Shown piece after piece: positions 7,683 to 15,602 of a stretch of DNA of 64,000 nt. A model generated the notes under the pieces. That model saw nothing but the letters and a program-made list of their open reading frames with translations. It made no database searches and was not told the DNA's origin. The stretch is from Paucibacter sp. PLA-PC-4. GTDB lineage: Bacteria; Pseudomonadota; Gammaproteobacteria; Burkholderiales; Burkholderiaceae_C. Positions within the stretch are counted from its first letter, which is position 1. Every line of letters begins with the position of its first letter. The DNA lies in NCBI RefSeq assembly GCF_026241155.1, contig NZ_JAPFGP010000014.1:62001-126000 (forward strand). The letters run 5' to 3'. A program made the translations under genes and the position numbers.

Positions 7683-8732
7683 CTAGCCTGCGGCGTTAGT
7701 GCCCATCAGAGCCTTCGTCAAGCGCTCCACCGTCGCATCTTCAGCTCTCTTGTTTGTGCCGTCTGCGGTGGTGCAGGCGAGAATATCTGCCTGAATCGGT
7801 GAAAGGTACGAGTGAAAAAAATCTCTTGAGAGATTCCCTTCATCTAATCCTCGCTTTGCCACAGAGCCCAGTATTCGCATAAATACTTTCATGCCGACGC
7901 TCCGAAGCACGTACTTCTCCCAGTTCTCTCCCGCTATCCCTTTCAGAGCCTGAAGATAGTTTCTGACAATCTTTGAGAATACGATCGTGTTGCCTTCCAT
8001 ATAGAGTTGGCGAAGCGGCAAGCTAGGGTCTGGCTGAATCGGCTGGTTGTCTCGCGCCCTTCGATCATCTTGCTTTTCGTTCTTCGAAATCAGTGGAACG
8101 ATGGCATCAACGAGCGCACCCTGCGACAGCACTTCGGTGTCGTTGAGCTTTCGCCCCAGCATCTTGATGCGGCGGGACAGGGGGCCATCCTGGTCATAGT
8201 TGAGCGTCTTGCAGACGTCGTGTCCAAACTTGGTGGGAGTGTTCTTGTCGGTGTAGTCGAAGAGGTCGTATATGTACGACTTTGGGACCTTAACCTGATT
8301 GCTGTTGATAGTGCCGAACACCGTTGCTTTGTCTTCGACCATCAATTTGACGAATATGCAGACTGGCACCTCGTACTGGTGGAACGGTGCAGCACTTTTT
8401 AGGCCTTCATATCGGTGCTGCCCGTCGATGATTTCTCCCCACGGAGAATCTTCTCGAGTCGGAATATGCATGACGTGGAAGCCATGGTCGTCGGTATGCA
8501 ACTCTGCAGATTCGACCGAAATTACAAGCGGTGTAGGAAGCACGGCGTCAGCAGTCGACAAATAATCGGAGATCTCTCGGGTCCGACGTCCGGTTAGGTC
8601 GCGTTGAACGCCGTCCGCGTTGGTAGACCTGCGGATGACACTTAGCTTTCCGAGTAGGTCCTGTGCCTTGAATTTTCCATAGTAGAAGGTGCCGCCAGGC
8701 TGCTCAATTGGAAAGACATTGATGTCCAGCAT
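7683..8732 (-). CDS. DGQHR domain protein (second, DndB-related)
   Basis: A 349-residue protein with IIDGQHRYEGL at residues 101-111, followed by VPVCIFVKL and FGTINSNQVKVPKS. It thus has the ParB-like DGQHR core that defines the DndB superfamily. It is clearly distinct from the island's dndB in sequence and belongs to the opposite-strand operon, so it is more likely an effector-side partner than a second modification regulator. The start at 8732 lies directly after the membrane-protein gene, with two bases between stop and start. No nuclease signature beyond the DGQHR fold was recognised. A Pbe-type module protein is one possible identity. Confidence 0.75.
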   Translation of the reverse strand: MLDINVFPIEQPGGTFYYGKFKAQDLLGKLSVIRRSTNADGVQRDLTGRRTREISDYLSTADAVLPTPLVISVESAELHTDDHGFHVMHIPTREDSPWGEIIDGQHRYEGLKSAAPFHQYEVPVCIFVKLMVEDKATVFGTINSNQVKVPKSYIYDLFDYTDKNTPTKFGHDVCKTLNYDQDGPLSRRIKMLGRKLNDTEVLSQGALVDAIVPLISKNEKQDDRRARDNQPIQPDPSLPLRQLYMEGNTIVFSKIVRNYLQALKGIAGENWEKYVLRSVGMKVFMRILGSVAKRGLDEGNLSRDFFHSYLSPIQADILACTTADGTNKRAEDATVERLTKALMGTNAAG

Positions 8733-8734
8733 AG

Positions 8735-9355
8735 TTATCCTTCAAGGTTGATTTTCTTTTCGCCAATGCTGGCTGCAATGGTCGAGTCCATCTCATTGGC
8801 CGCGCTGATTGCAGCATCGGTTTTCGATTTCATGTCTTCGGCAACGCTCGGTTCGACGACCGAGAATGTGATGTACATGAAATATGACAGCAGGACGCCT
8901 GCTATGTAGAGAATGGTGTTGTAGTACACAAACCAATCTGGCCAGCTGGTTGGCGATGTTGTGCTGTTGATGTATATGTAGTTGAGCATGGCCAGGAAGG
9001 CCACGATCATTGCCAGCAAGAGCCAGGTGATACGGAGGAGGAAGAGCGCGCGTATTGGTTCTTCACCGTATTCCTCGAAGTAGTAGGCCAGGCAGGACAG
9101 AATCAACGATATTTCGAACGTCAGGAAGTTGCCAGACTTGCCTTGCTTCGCGAGGGCCTCCATGAACCCCTCGCCATTGATGCCTGCCCATATCAGCGAC
9201 GTGATAATCCCGATCTGGCCCAATGTAACGATGAAGAACCAGAACGAGAAGAAGCGTTTAGGCGTTTTCTCCCTGTTGAATCGCTCCCGGCGGAGAGTCC
9301 ACTCGCGGGCAAATTGGCTGAAGAAGACCAGCATCGAATCTTTTATGAAGTACAC
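8735..9355 (-). CDS. Four-helix membrane protein in the defence operon
   Basis: A 206-residue protein of no family I recognise. Hydrophobic segments lie at about 38-58, 78-93, 104-128 and 143-165, with a basic N-terminus (RRERFNREKTPKR) and a polar, possibly helical C-terminal tail. This looks like four transmembrane helices with both ends on the same side. It lies between the ParB-like and DGQHR genes, two bases from the latter, and base composition is lower in GC than the helicase gene. In other anti-phage systems membrane subunits often execute membrane damage or anchor the complex; here the function is unknown. Confidence 0.7.
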   Translation of the reverse strand: MYFIKDSMLVFFSQFAREWTLRRERFNREKTPKRFFSFWFFIVTLGQIGIITSLIWAGINGEGFMEALAKQGKSGNFLTFEISLILSCLAYYFEEYGEEPIRALFLLRITWLLLAMIVAFLAMLNYIYINSTTSPTSWPDWFVYYNTILYIAGVLLSYFMYITFSVVEPSVAEDMKSKTDAAISAANEMDSTIAASIGEKKINLEG

Positions 9356-9417
9356 GTGGCCTCCGTTCAGCCGTTATTGTTGGTATGAGAATTTCTGACG
9401 AGCAAGGTGCAAAAGTA

Positions 9418-10683
9418 CTACTCCGCGACCGCCTTCATCATTTTCTGGTAACGCGTAACCACCTGGGCTACCTTTTCAAGGATGGGCTCCAGGTGTTCTT
9501 GCTGCGAGACCAGGGTGTCGACCTTCAGCTCCTGAAGGGCCTTCAACAGGGTGCTCAGCGCGTCGATCGGTGTGCGCTGGGTCTTGTGCATGTTGTACTC
9601 AGCCTCTACCTTCCTGATGGGTTGAGCTTCTGAGGGCGCTTCGACGTCGAGCTGCTTCGCGAAACTCGTTCCGGCGGTCGCGTCGTATCGCGACATCTGA
9701 TGCCACGAGCGGATGCTCTCTGCCTTGTAGAAGATGTTGTCGTTCTCATCCTCCTTACCGTTCCTGGGTTTGGCAAAGGCCCACTGGAACAGTACCTCCT
9801 CGGACTCCGAGGGCAGCTTCAGCATGTCCTTCGTGAAGCCGAACTGCTCCTTCGGATAGCTGTTCTGGAGGATCAGCTCGAAGAAGTAGTGGTCTGCATC
9901 GCTGAAGCTGTCGCCTTCGGGCAAGCGGTGCTCGAAGTCGCGTTTGAAGTGGCTGAAGGCCGATGCGGCCTGAATGTTCCGGCGTGTCTTGGTGTCACCG
10001 AGCGACACCATGGCGGCGACCGCCTTGACCAGATCATCTTCTAGGCGCAGGTCGGTCTTCGTGCCATGGCGCTTGCGGAACAGGTCTTCGTAGAGCGACA
10101 GGATGTACAGGTTCGTGGCGAACGGCTTCCATTCCTTGGCGTGACTGATGTGGCGCACGCCCAGCAGGCGGGGCAGAATGGCTTGAAGCTGTTCCACCGT
10201 CGTCGCGGCGACGGGGAAGACGCGCAGCATGCTGGTCTTCTCGACGATCTCTTCGAGACGCCGCACCGTCTCTTCTTGGACCTTGACCTCTTCGCCAAAC
10301 CTGGACTTTTTGACCTTCTCCAGCTTCTTGCGCTCACGCTCAAGCCGCTCGCCACGCAGGGCGCGCAGAGCCACCGTTCGGGTGTTGCCCTCGACGACCA
10401 CATAGTAGCCCGGCCGGTCGGGGTGCTCCCAGACGATGATCGAATCGATCGGGACCCAGCCATGGGTAAGGATGGACTCTTCCAGGTTGGTGACCTCGTA
10501 GACCGACCTCACCTTGACCTCCAAAGGACCCTGAAGCTCGTCGTTGAACAGGGCGTCTGGGTCGGTGTAGCCAGGGGGGTCTTCTGGCGCGATTCGCGGG
10601 TTGTTCGGATCAAGGTAGATTTTGTCGAACGGCACCATTTTGGCGCCCTGTAGTTCCGCGATGGGCATTTGGTTGTCAGGCAT
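9418..10683 (-). CDS. ParB/Srx-like domain protein
   Basis: A 421-residue protein whose N-terminal 110 residues form a ParB/sulfiredoxin-type domain: KIYLDPNNPR near 21-30, ESILTHGW near 69-76, and VVVEGNTRTVALRAL near 96-110, which replaces the GERR box of ParB. The following 300 residues are mostly helical, with a charged coiled-coil around 111-150. The ParB fold can act as a nuclease, a CTPase or a nucleotide switch. The start overlaps the end of the helicase gene by 8 bases, indicating coupled translation and a joint function. The partner set suggests a role in the response to unmodified DNA. Confidence 0.8.
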   Translation of the reverse strand: MPDNQMPIAELQGAKMVPFDKIYLDPNNPRIAPEDPPGYTDPDALFNDELQGPLEVKVRSVYEVTNLEESILTHGWVPIDSIIVWEHPDRPGYYVVVEGNTRTVALRALRGERLERERKKLEKVKKSRFGEEVKVQEETVRRLEEIVEKTSMLRVFPVAATTVEQLQAILPRLLGVRHISHAKEWKPFATNLYILSLYEDLFRKRHGTKTDLRLEDDLVKAVAAMVSLGDTKTRRNIQAASAFSHFKRDFEHRLPEGDSFSDADHYFFELILQNSYPKEQFGFTKDMLKLPSESEEVLFQWAFAKPRNGKEDENDNIFYKAESIRSWHQMSRYDATAGTSFAKQLDVEAPSEAQPIRKVEAEYNMHKTQRTPIDALSTLLKALQELKVDTLVSQQEHLEPILEKVAQVVTRYQKMMKAVAE

Positions 10684-13120
10684 GGTCTACCTCTTTCGTT
10701 TCGTGATGAGTCGTATCGTTGAGCTTGAGGATGCGCACAGCCCGATCGGGCGCAGTCAGCAGGAACTCGGCGCGCGAGAGCAAGCGGTTGGGCAGGGATC
10801 GATGATTTGAGCCTGCGATGAACCCTGCGAGCACGCTGAACTGCTCGCGGGGCTCTGCGTCGGCCAACTGGCCGCGCAGCGCTGTAGTGGCAGCGTCGAG
10901 CTCGGCTTGACTCAACTCGTTGAGCAAGAAGGCTTCGGCACCTCCCAGCGGCAGGGGCACCTTCACGGCAGCAGCGTATCGAGTGGGGCCATCAAGGTAT
11001 TCGGCTTCGATCTGCGTGGCGTTGTGGCAGTCGCGGAGAAACTCGGCGAGCGCGGGCGGCACCGCAGGACGGAAGCTGCAGGTGATGTACTTCAGCCAGG
11101 TCGTCGCGCCGTTGGCTCGGTATGGACGGCTACCGGGTGATTCAATGGCCGAGGGGCCGTGCACTTCGCGCTTGGCGAAGTAGCTAGCGGTTAGCAGACC
11201 CATCATCTCCAGCCATCGGCTGCCGGGCGCCAGATCCTTGTTGACACCGTGTGCGGCACCGTCGCGAAGCAGAAAGTCCGACGGGTCAGACAAGTCGGCG
11301 CCGATCGCGCAGAAGCTGTTGAAGATGCTGCGCAGCAGCACCGATGACTCGCTCGATTCGAGCAAAGCGCCCCAGCGTGCTTCAGTCGCGAACTCTTCTT
11401 CGGTGCCAAAGAAGGGGAGGCCGTAAAGAAAGAGCCTGCAGGTCTCACCTGGTGTCACGGTCGCGAGACGGTTCAGCACTCTCGCGCCCGCCGCGGGATC
11501 GACGTTGTGAATCTGGAGCAGCTTGGTCACGCGTTCGCGCAGTTCGCCCAGGCTTCCATACTCGACATCCTGGAGCTGCGGCCGGAGAAAGTCGTCGATC
11601 TCCTGGTACAGCCAGCGCTGATCGAAGTGATAGGCGATGCTGTCGTTCCTCGCCTGGACCACGTATGCATGCCGCTTGCCGGGCGCATATCGAACGCAGC
11701 GTCCCGCCGCCTGCATCAAGCGAATGATGCTGGTGGAGGGGTAGGTCAAGACCACTGTGTTGATGCCTGGGTCATCGAACCCTTCGAGCAGCAACTGTGC
11801 GGAGATGAGGACTGCGCGCGGCTTGCTGGCGAAGCGCGCGAGGAAGTCCTCGTTGCCGATTCCCAGTGAGTTGCCGGCGCCGTGGACATAGCCGATGTCT
11901 TCGACCTCCAGGGGGTGGTCCTCAGGAAGACGCTCAACCAGTGCCTGGTAGAACTCCTCGACACGATCGACTCTCGGGGCAAGCACGAGGGTCTTGGTGA
12001 ACTCGGTGGACGTGCGATCAATGACGTAGTCCGCCAGGTCGGCAACCGCTACGCTTGACCAGTCGAAGTCGTCAACCGGGAAGTCCAGGAAGGTCGGCGT
12101 GAGAACGGCTCGCCGTTCCGCCAGTTCGCGGTAGGTGATCGTGAACGCAATCTCGTCGATGCCGATCGGTAGCTGGTCGCCGCGGTTGGGCGTCGCTGTC
12201 AGCAGCAGCACTGGGGCTGCCCACGGGTTTGCGAAGACCGGCTGGTAGGAAGGGGCGGCCGCGTGATGCGCCTCATCGACAACGATCAGCGCTGGTTTGA
12301 CTGCGGCGCCCTCCAGCAGGGGCGTCAAATCACCGACCATGACGAACTTGATGCGGTTGGCGAGCTCCAGCAAGCGATCGGCCGGCAGTTGTTCATGGCC
12401 GTCAGAGACGAGCTTCTGCAGTTCGCGGTGCGCCTGTTCGCGCAGATTGCGGCGGTGCGTTACCCAGTAGGTCGGCGCCTTCGCATCGGCGGCCTTATTG
12501 AGCATGGTGAGCACGATGCGGAGCGCGGTTCGTGTCTTGCCGGCCCCGGTGGGAAGGATGAGTCCAGCGCGGCCGCTCGGACGGCGGCTGAAGGCTTCGA
12601 CGCATCGCAGCACGGCGATGTCTTGGTAGCTCCAGTCCGGCGGCTCTTGGCGCCGCTCTGTGAGCTCGTCGGTCGCTTTGCCGATCAGAGGCTGAGCCGA
12701 GTCGGTTGCGAGCGACTGCCCGTGCAGCAGTCGATAGGCGACGGCAGGAGGGATGCCCAGGCGCTGCGTCAGTTCTTCAGGCGCGGCACCAGCGAACAGA
12801 TGCAGGCGCTGCGCTTCGGCTTGTAGATCCTGCAGAGCCTTGGTGGCTCGATCAGGAATGGTGTTGTCGCCCGCGAGCGCGAAGCTGGCAGCCTGCTCCG
12901 CGAGGTCAATGGTGGCTTCGTTCAGTCCGCGTGCGATGTCGTTAGACAACAAGGCGTGCAGACGGTTGGGGTGAAGTGTCCCGGCGGCTCCAGCGTTTCG
13001 CAGTGCGTCGTTCAAGGTCTTCGTGAGGCTGGCGATGCTGCCCGCAGCCAAGAGAAGGGGGATGACCTTGTCGGAAATCAACTCCTGTACGCGCTCGCTC
13101 TGGATGTTCAATCTGGCCAA
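10676..13120 (-). CDS. Superfamily II DEAD/DEAH helicase of the defence operon
   Basis: An 814-residue protein. After an N-terminal helical region of about 170 residues come the SF2 motifs: Walker A LPTGAGKTRTALR, Walker B VVDEAHHAA (DEAH), motif III TATPNRGD, and the motif VI-like QAAGRCVRYAPGK. The helicase core ends near 490. The remaining 300 residues, with a mixed alpha/beta look, are not recognised. The arrangement resembles type III/type I restriction motor subunits and helicases of phosphorothioate-linked defence. It is the first gene of the leftward operon and shares a promoter region with the AbiE pair reading right. Confidence 0.85.
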   Translation of the reverse strand: MARLNIQSERVQELISDKVIPLLLAAGSIASLTKTLNDALRNAGAAGTLHPNRLHALLSNDIARGLNEATIDLAEQAASFALAGDNTIPDRATKALQDLQAEAQRLHLFAGAAPEELTQRLGIPPAVAYRLLHGQSLATDSAQPLIGKATDELTERRQEPPDWSYQDIAVLRCVEAFSRRPSGRAGLILPTGAGKTRTALRIVLTMLNKAADAKAPTYWVTHRRNLREQAHRELQKLVSDGHEQLPADRLLELANRIKFVMVGDLTPLLEGAAVKPALIVVDEAHHAAAPSYQPVFANPWAAPVLLLTATPNRGDQLPIGIDEIAFTITYRELAERRAVLTPTFLDFPVDDFDWSSVAVADLADYVIDRTSTEFTKTLVLAPRVDRVEEFYQALVERLPEDHPLEVEDIGYVHGAGNSLGIGNEDFLARFASKPRAVLISAQLLLEGFDDPGINTVVLTYPSTSIIRLMQAAGRCVRYAPGKRHAYVVQARNDSIAYHFDQRWLYQEIDDFLRPQLQDVEYGSLGELRERVTKLLQIHNVDPAAGARVLNRLATVTPGETCRLFLYGLPFFGTEEEFATEARWGALLESSESSVLLRSIFNSFCAIGADLSDPSDFLLRDGAAHGVNKDLAPGSRWLEMMGLLTASYFAKREVHGPSAIESPGSRPYRANGATTWLKYITCSFRPAVPPALAEFLRDCHNATQIEAEYLDGPTRYAAAVKVPLPLGGAEAFLLNELSQAELDAATTALRGQLADAEPREQFSVLAGFIAGSNHRSLPNRLLSRAEFLLTAPDRAVRILKLNDTTHHETKEVDHA

Positions 13121-13287
13121 GGTCTGCTCCTATGCTTCAGGGCGGTATTTTGCAGAAATGGAATAGAAAGATCAAGTTCCAAAAAAACGGAATTAAGAAG
13201 GGTGCTTGATGATTTGGCCTGCTCGGGCAGTGGCGCGCAGCCATCGTCTGGGATAGAATTGCATGAAATTTCAACGAGAGTTCCATC
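13121..13287. promoter_or_regulatory. Divergent promoter region between the helicase operon and abiEi
   Basis: This 167-base stretch drives two transcripts. For the rightward abiE pair, TAGAAT at 13254-13259 is a likely -10, about 28 bases before the start codon. ATGAAATTTCA-type dyad sequence and a TGGAAT..TTCCA pair lie on either side. AbiEi antitoxins bind inverted repeats in their own promoter, so these dyads are candidate operators. The sequence is strikingly A-rich around 13160-13195 compared with the flanks. Confidence 0.45.
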
Positions 13288-13899
13288 ATGCCCGGTGTGA
13301 CCCAACAGCCAGCAAAGTCCAAGCGAGACGCGGTGGCGCGACTTGCTGGTGAGTTGCGCTCGGGGCGCGTCTACAGGCGCGAGGACCTCCTGCCGTTCTC
13401 CACGGCGGTGGATCGTCATCTGCGTGAGCTTGTGGATGGAGGCAGCTTGGCGAAGCTGGCTCAGGGGCTTTACTACGTGCCTCGTCGCTCGCGGTTCGGC
13501 ATGCTGCCGCCAGATGAGGAAGAGCTTGTTGCTGCCTTCTTGCGTGACAAGGAGTTCCTGCTGTTCTCGCCATCCGCGTACAACTCGGCAGGGCTTGGGG
13601 CAACCCAGCTCTACAATCGCACCGTGGTCTACAACCACAAACGCCACGGTGTGTTCAAGCTGGGCAACCGGCAGTTCGACTTCCGCATGAAGCCGCGCTT
13701 CCCAAAGAAGCTCTCGCCCGAGTTTCTGTTCGTCGATGCGCTGAACAACCTCGGCGATCTTGCGGAAGACCAGGCGGCATTGCTGGAGCGCGCCCAAGGC
13801 CGGGCAGCATCCTTTGATCGAAAGCGGCTGCTGCGAGCCGTCGAGAGCTACGGCTCGATGGCAACCAAGAAGCGCCTCGCGGCCTGGCTACATGCCTAA
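13288..13899 (+). CDS. AbiEi-type antitoxin (DUF6088 family)
   Basis: A 203-residue protein with an N-terminal winged helix-turn-helix of the AbiEi type (AVARLAGELRSGRVYRRED, then a LAQGLYYVPRRSRFG wing) and a C-terminal domain with LLFSPSAYNSAGLGATQLYN. Such proteins are the antitoxin of type IV AbiE systems: they repress their own operon and counter the partner nucleotidyltransferase without direct contact. The stop overlaps the abiEii start by 8 bases. It is divergent from the helicase operon and part of the same defence island. Confidence 0.82.
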   Translation: MPGVTQQPAKSKRDAVARLAGELRSGRVYRREDLLPFSTAVDRHLRELVDGGSLAKLAQGLYYVPRRSRFGMLPPDEEELVAAFLRDKEFLLFSPSAYNSAGLGATQLYNRTVVYNHKRHGVFKLGNRQFDFRMKPRFPKKLSPEFLFVDALNNLGDLAEDQAALLERAQGRAASFDRKRLLRAVESYGSMATKKRLAAWLHA

Positions 13900-14836
13900 C
13901 TTCCTGCACGACCGACGCGACTTCGCGCAGCTCGTCTCGGTCGTGGCCGACGAACGAGGCATCGATCCAGTGCTTGTCGAAAAGGACTATTGGATCATGC
14001 ATAGCCTCTGGGGTCTGCAAGCCCAGGGCTTCCGGTTCGAGCTGAAGGGCGGTACCTCGCTCTCCAAAGGCTTCGGTGTCATCCACCGATTTTCGGAAGA
14101 CATCGATATCCGGATTGAGCCGCCCGAGTCGATGGAGGTCCGAACGGGGCGGAACCAGGACAAGCCCGCGCATGTTGAATCGCGGCGTGCCTTCTACGAT
14201 TGGCTGGCGGCAGAGATCAAGATTCCAGGGATCTTGAGCGGGGAACGCGACACCGCGTTCGACGACGAGAAGCTGCGCAGCGCCGGCGTCCGCCTCATCT
14301 ATCCCACCGTCAGCCGAGCCCTGGAAGGCGTGAAGACCGGCATCCTGCTGGAGTTGGGGTTCGACGACACGGCGCCAAATCGCGCGGTGACGATCTCGTC
14401 TTGGGCCTACGACACGGCGGTGGCCCGAGGGGTGAAGGTTGAGGACAACCGCGCTCAGCAGGTGCCTTGCTATGCGCCGACGCACACCTTCGTCGAGAAG
14501 CTGCAGACGATTTCGACCAAGTACCGACGCCTCGATGCAGCCCAGGAGTTCCCCAAGAACTTCCTGCGGCACTACTACGATGTCTATTGCCTGCTCGACT
14601 TGCCCGAGGTCCAGGAATTCCTCGGCCAGGTCGCGTATGAAGAGCGAAAGCGGCAGCGCTTCCGCGGTGGCGACGAACTTCAGATTGCGAAGAACGCAGC
14701 GTTTCGACTTGAAGACGCAGCGCAGCGGAAGCTGTTCAGCGACGAGTACCAGAAGACTGCGGCGCTCTACTACCTTGGTCAGCCGCCGTTCGAAGACCTG
14801 CTCAGCCGCATACACGAACACATTCTGGTGATGTGA
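13892..14836 (+). CDS. AbiEii/AbiGii-family nucleotidyltransferase toxin
   Basis: A 314-residue protein with the AbiEii fold. The VEKDYWIMH motif is near residues 29-37; FELKGGTSLSKGFG then FSEDIDIRI follows near 50-75, giving the GG(T)S and D-x-D nucleotidyltransferase core. Further on are VEKLQTIS and RHYYDVYCLL, conserved in the family. AbiEii toxins transfer nucleotides to RNA targets and cause reversible growth arrest, which can abort phage infection. The ATG at 13892 is chosen for the overlap with the antitoxin stop. No frameshift is seen, so the pair looks functional. Confidence 0.88.
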   Translation: MPNFLHDRRDFAQLVSVVADERGIDPVLVEKDYWIMHSLWGLQAQGFRFELKGGTSLSKGFGVIHRFSEDIDIRIEPPESMEVRTGRNQDKPAHVESRRAFYDWLAAEIKIPGILSGERDTAFDDEKLRSAGVRLIYPTVSRALEGVKTGILLELGFDDTAPNRAVTISSWAYDTAVARGVKVEDNRAQQVPCYAPTHTFVEKLQTISTKYRRLDAAQEFPKNFLRHYYDVYCLLDLPEVQEFLGQVAYEERKRQRFRGGDELQIAKNAAFRLEDAAQRKLFSDEYQKTAALYYLGQPPFEDLLSRIHEHILVM

Positions 14837-15187
14837 TGGTCCACGTCAGCCGGCGACTCTAGCCGAGGAGGCGACAATGAGGCGCGCCGCAGCGAGATGA
14901 TCGTTGACGATAGACGCGGTGGAGTAGCCGCCCGTCAAAACGAGTCCATCTCCTGCAACAGCGAAGCGCTCGTTTTATGACGGTAAAAATGACGGTAAAA
15001 CTCTAAATGTGCACCAAGAGATCTAGTGTTCATGAGGGTTTCCGGGCCTCAGAAACCATTGAGTGGGAATGAAATAAGGTGATGCCGGGTCGTCCAAGGC
15101 GGTCCGGCGTTTTGAAATAAGCGTAATGCTGACAGGGACTTAAGTGTCCCATCCGTTCCCCGCAAGTCCCAGCAAAGCTCACCCTAA
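14837..15187. other. Intergenic stretch at the right border of the defence island
   Basis: No convincing gene lies here. A GGTTTC/GAAACC hairpin is at 15037-15057. Two tandem TGACGGTAAAA units are at 14978-15000, the first of the element copies listed separately. The sequence marks a switch from island genes to a more decayed, AT-richer region. Confidence 0.5.
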
Positions 15188-15278
15188 GCGACGACTCCAA
15201 GAACGGTATCGAATCGCTGTCCCCCAACGACCTGTTTTGATACCGTCAGCCCCGCTGACGGTACTGATAGACGGTATC
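14978..15278. repeat. Cluster of TGACGGTA / GATACCGTC elements (left group)
   Basis: TGACGGTAAAA occurs twice in tandem (14978-15000). CGGTATC is at 15204-15210, GATACCGTCA at 15239-15248, TGACGGTA at 15256-15263 and GACGGTATC at 15270-15278. The last three form nested inverted repeats. A matching group lies at 19151-19338. Such small clustered sites resemble arm-type binding sites of tyrosine recombinases near the ends of genomic islands; no integrase gene is in the window. Confidence 0.55.
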
Positions 15279-15568
15279 GGAAAGGGGGTAGCGTATCTGA
15301 TGTAATCTTGAACGAGCAGTTTGCGAAACTGATCGACGCATCATTTACTGTGCCAGAGGCTTGTAGCCCCTGCGCTCATAGAAATTCGTGTGGCGGTGGA
15401 GAGGCCTACCATCGTTATAGTGCTGCGCGAGGTTTTGATGCTCCGTCCATTCATTGTGAGGCCCTTCTGGGTGTACACAATGCTGTTGTTGACGTCCTAA
15501 AGCGAAGCGGGATGGAATCCGGTCGAATAGAGCGGCGCCTGAGTGCTGTATCCCAAGCTGTCTTCTGA
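15188..15568 (+). pseudogene. C-terminal remnant of a radical SAM/SPASM peptide maturase
   Basis: The open frame from 15188 has no ATG; a TTG at 15308 would give 86 residues. The protein ends with the pattern C.PC.HRN.CGGG...HRYS..RGF, then an IHCEALL motif. This is the C-terminal cysteine cluster of SPASM-domain maturases (FxsB/GrrM-like), which bind an auxiliary [4Fe-4S] cluster. The radical SAM domain with its CX3CX2C motif is absent, because the frame is closed by a stop just upstream of the repeat cluster. It is therefore a truncated gene, cut at or near the repeats, and precedes a TonB-dependent receptor. A free-standing small Cys protein is a less likely reading. Confidence 0.65.
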
Positions 15569-15602
15569 TCTAGTTCAAGAAAGTAGAGTGGTCGCAAAGA
15601 AA

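Noticed and set aside
9129-9398. Plus-strand frame of 89 codons opposite the membrane-protein gene
   Set aside because: No ribosome site or family match, and it is antisense to a gene with clear membrane helices in an operon.
15308-15568. Intact small Cys-rich peptide gene
   Set aside because: The only possible start is a TTG without a clear ribosome site, and the sequence is the exact C-terminal pattern of SPASM maturases; truncation is more likely.
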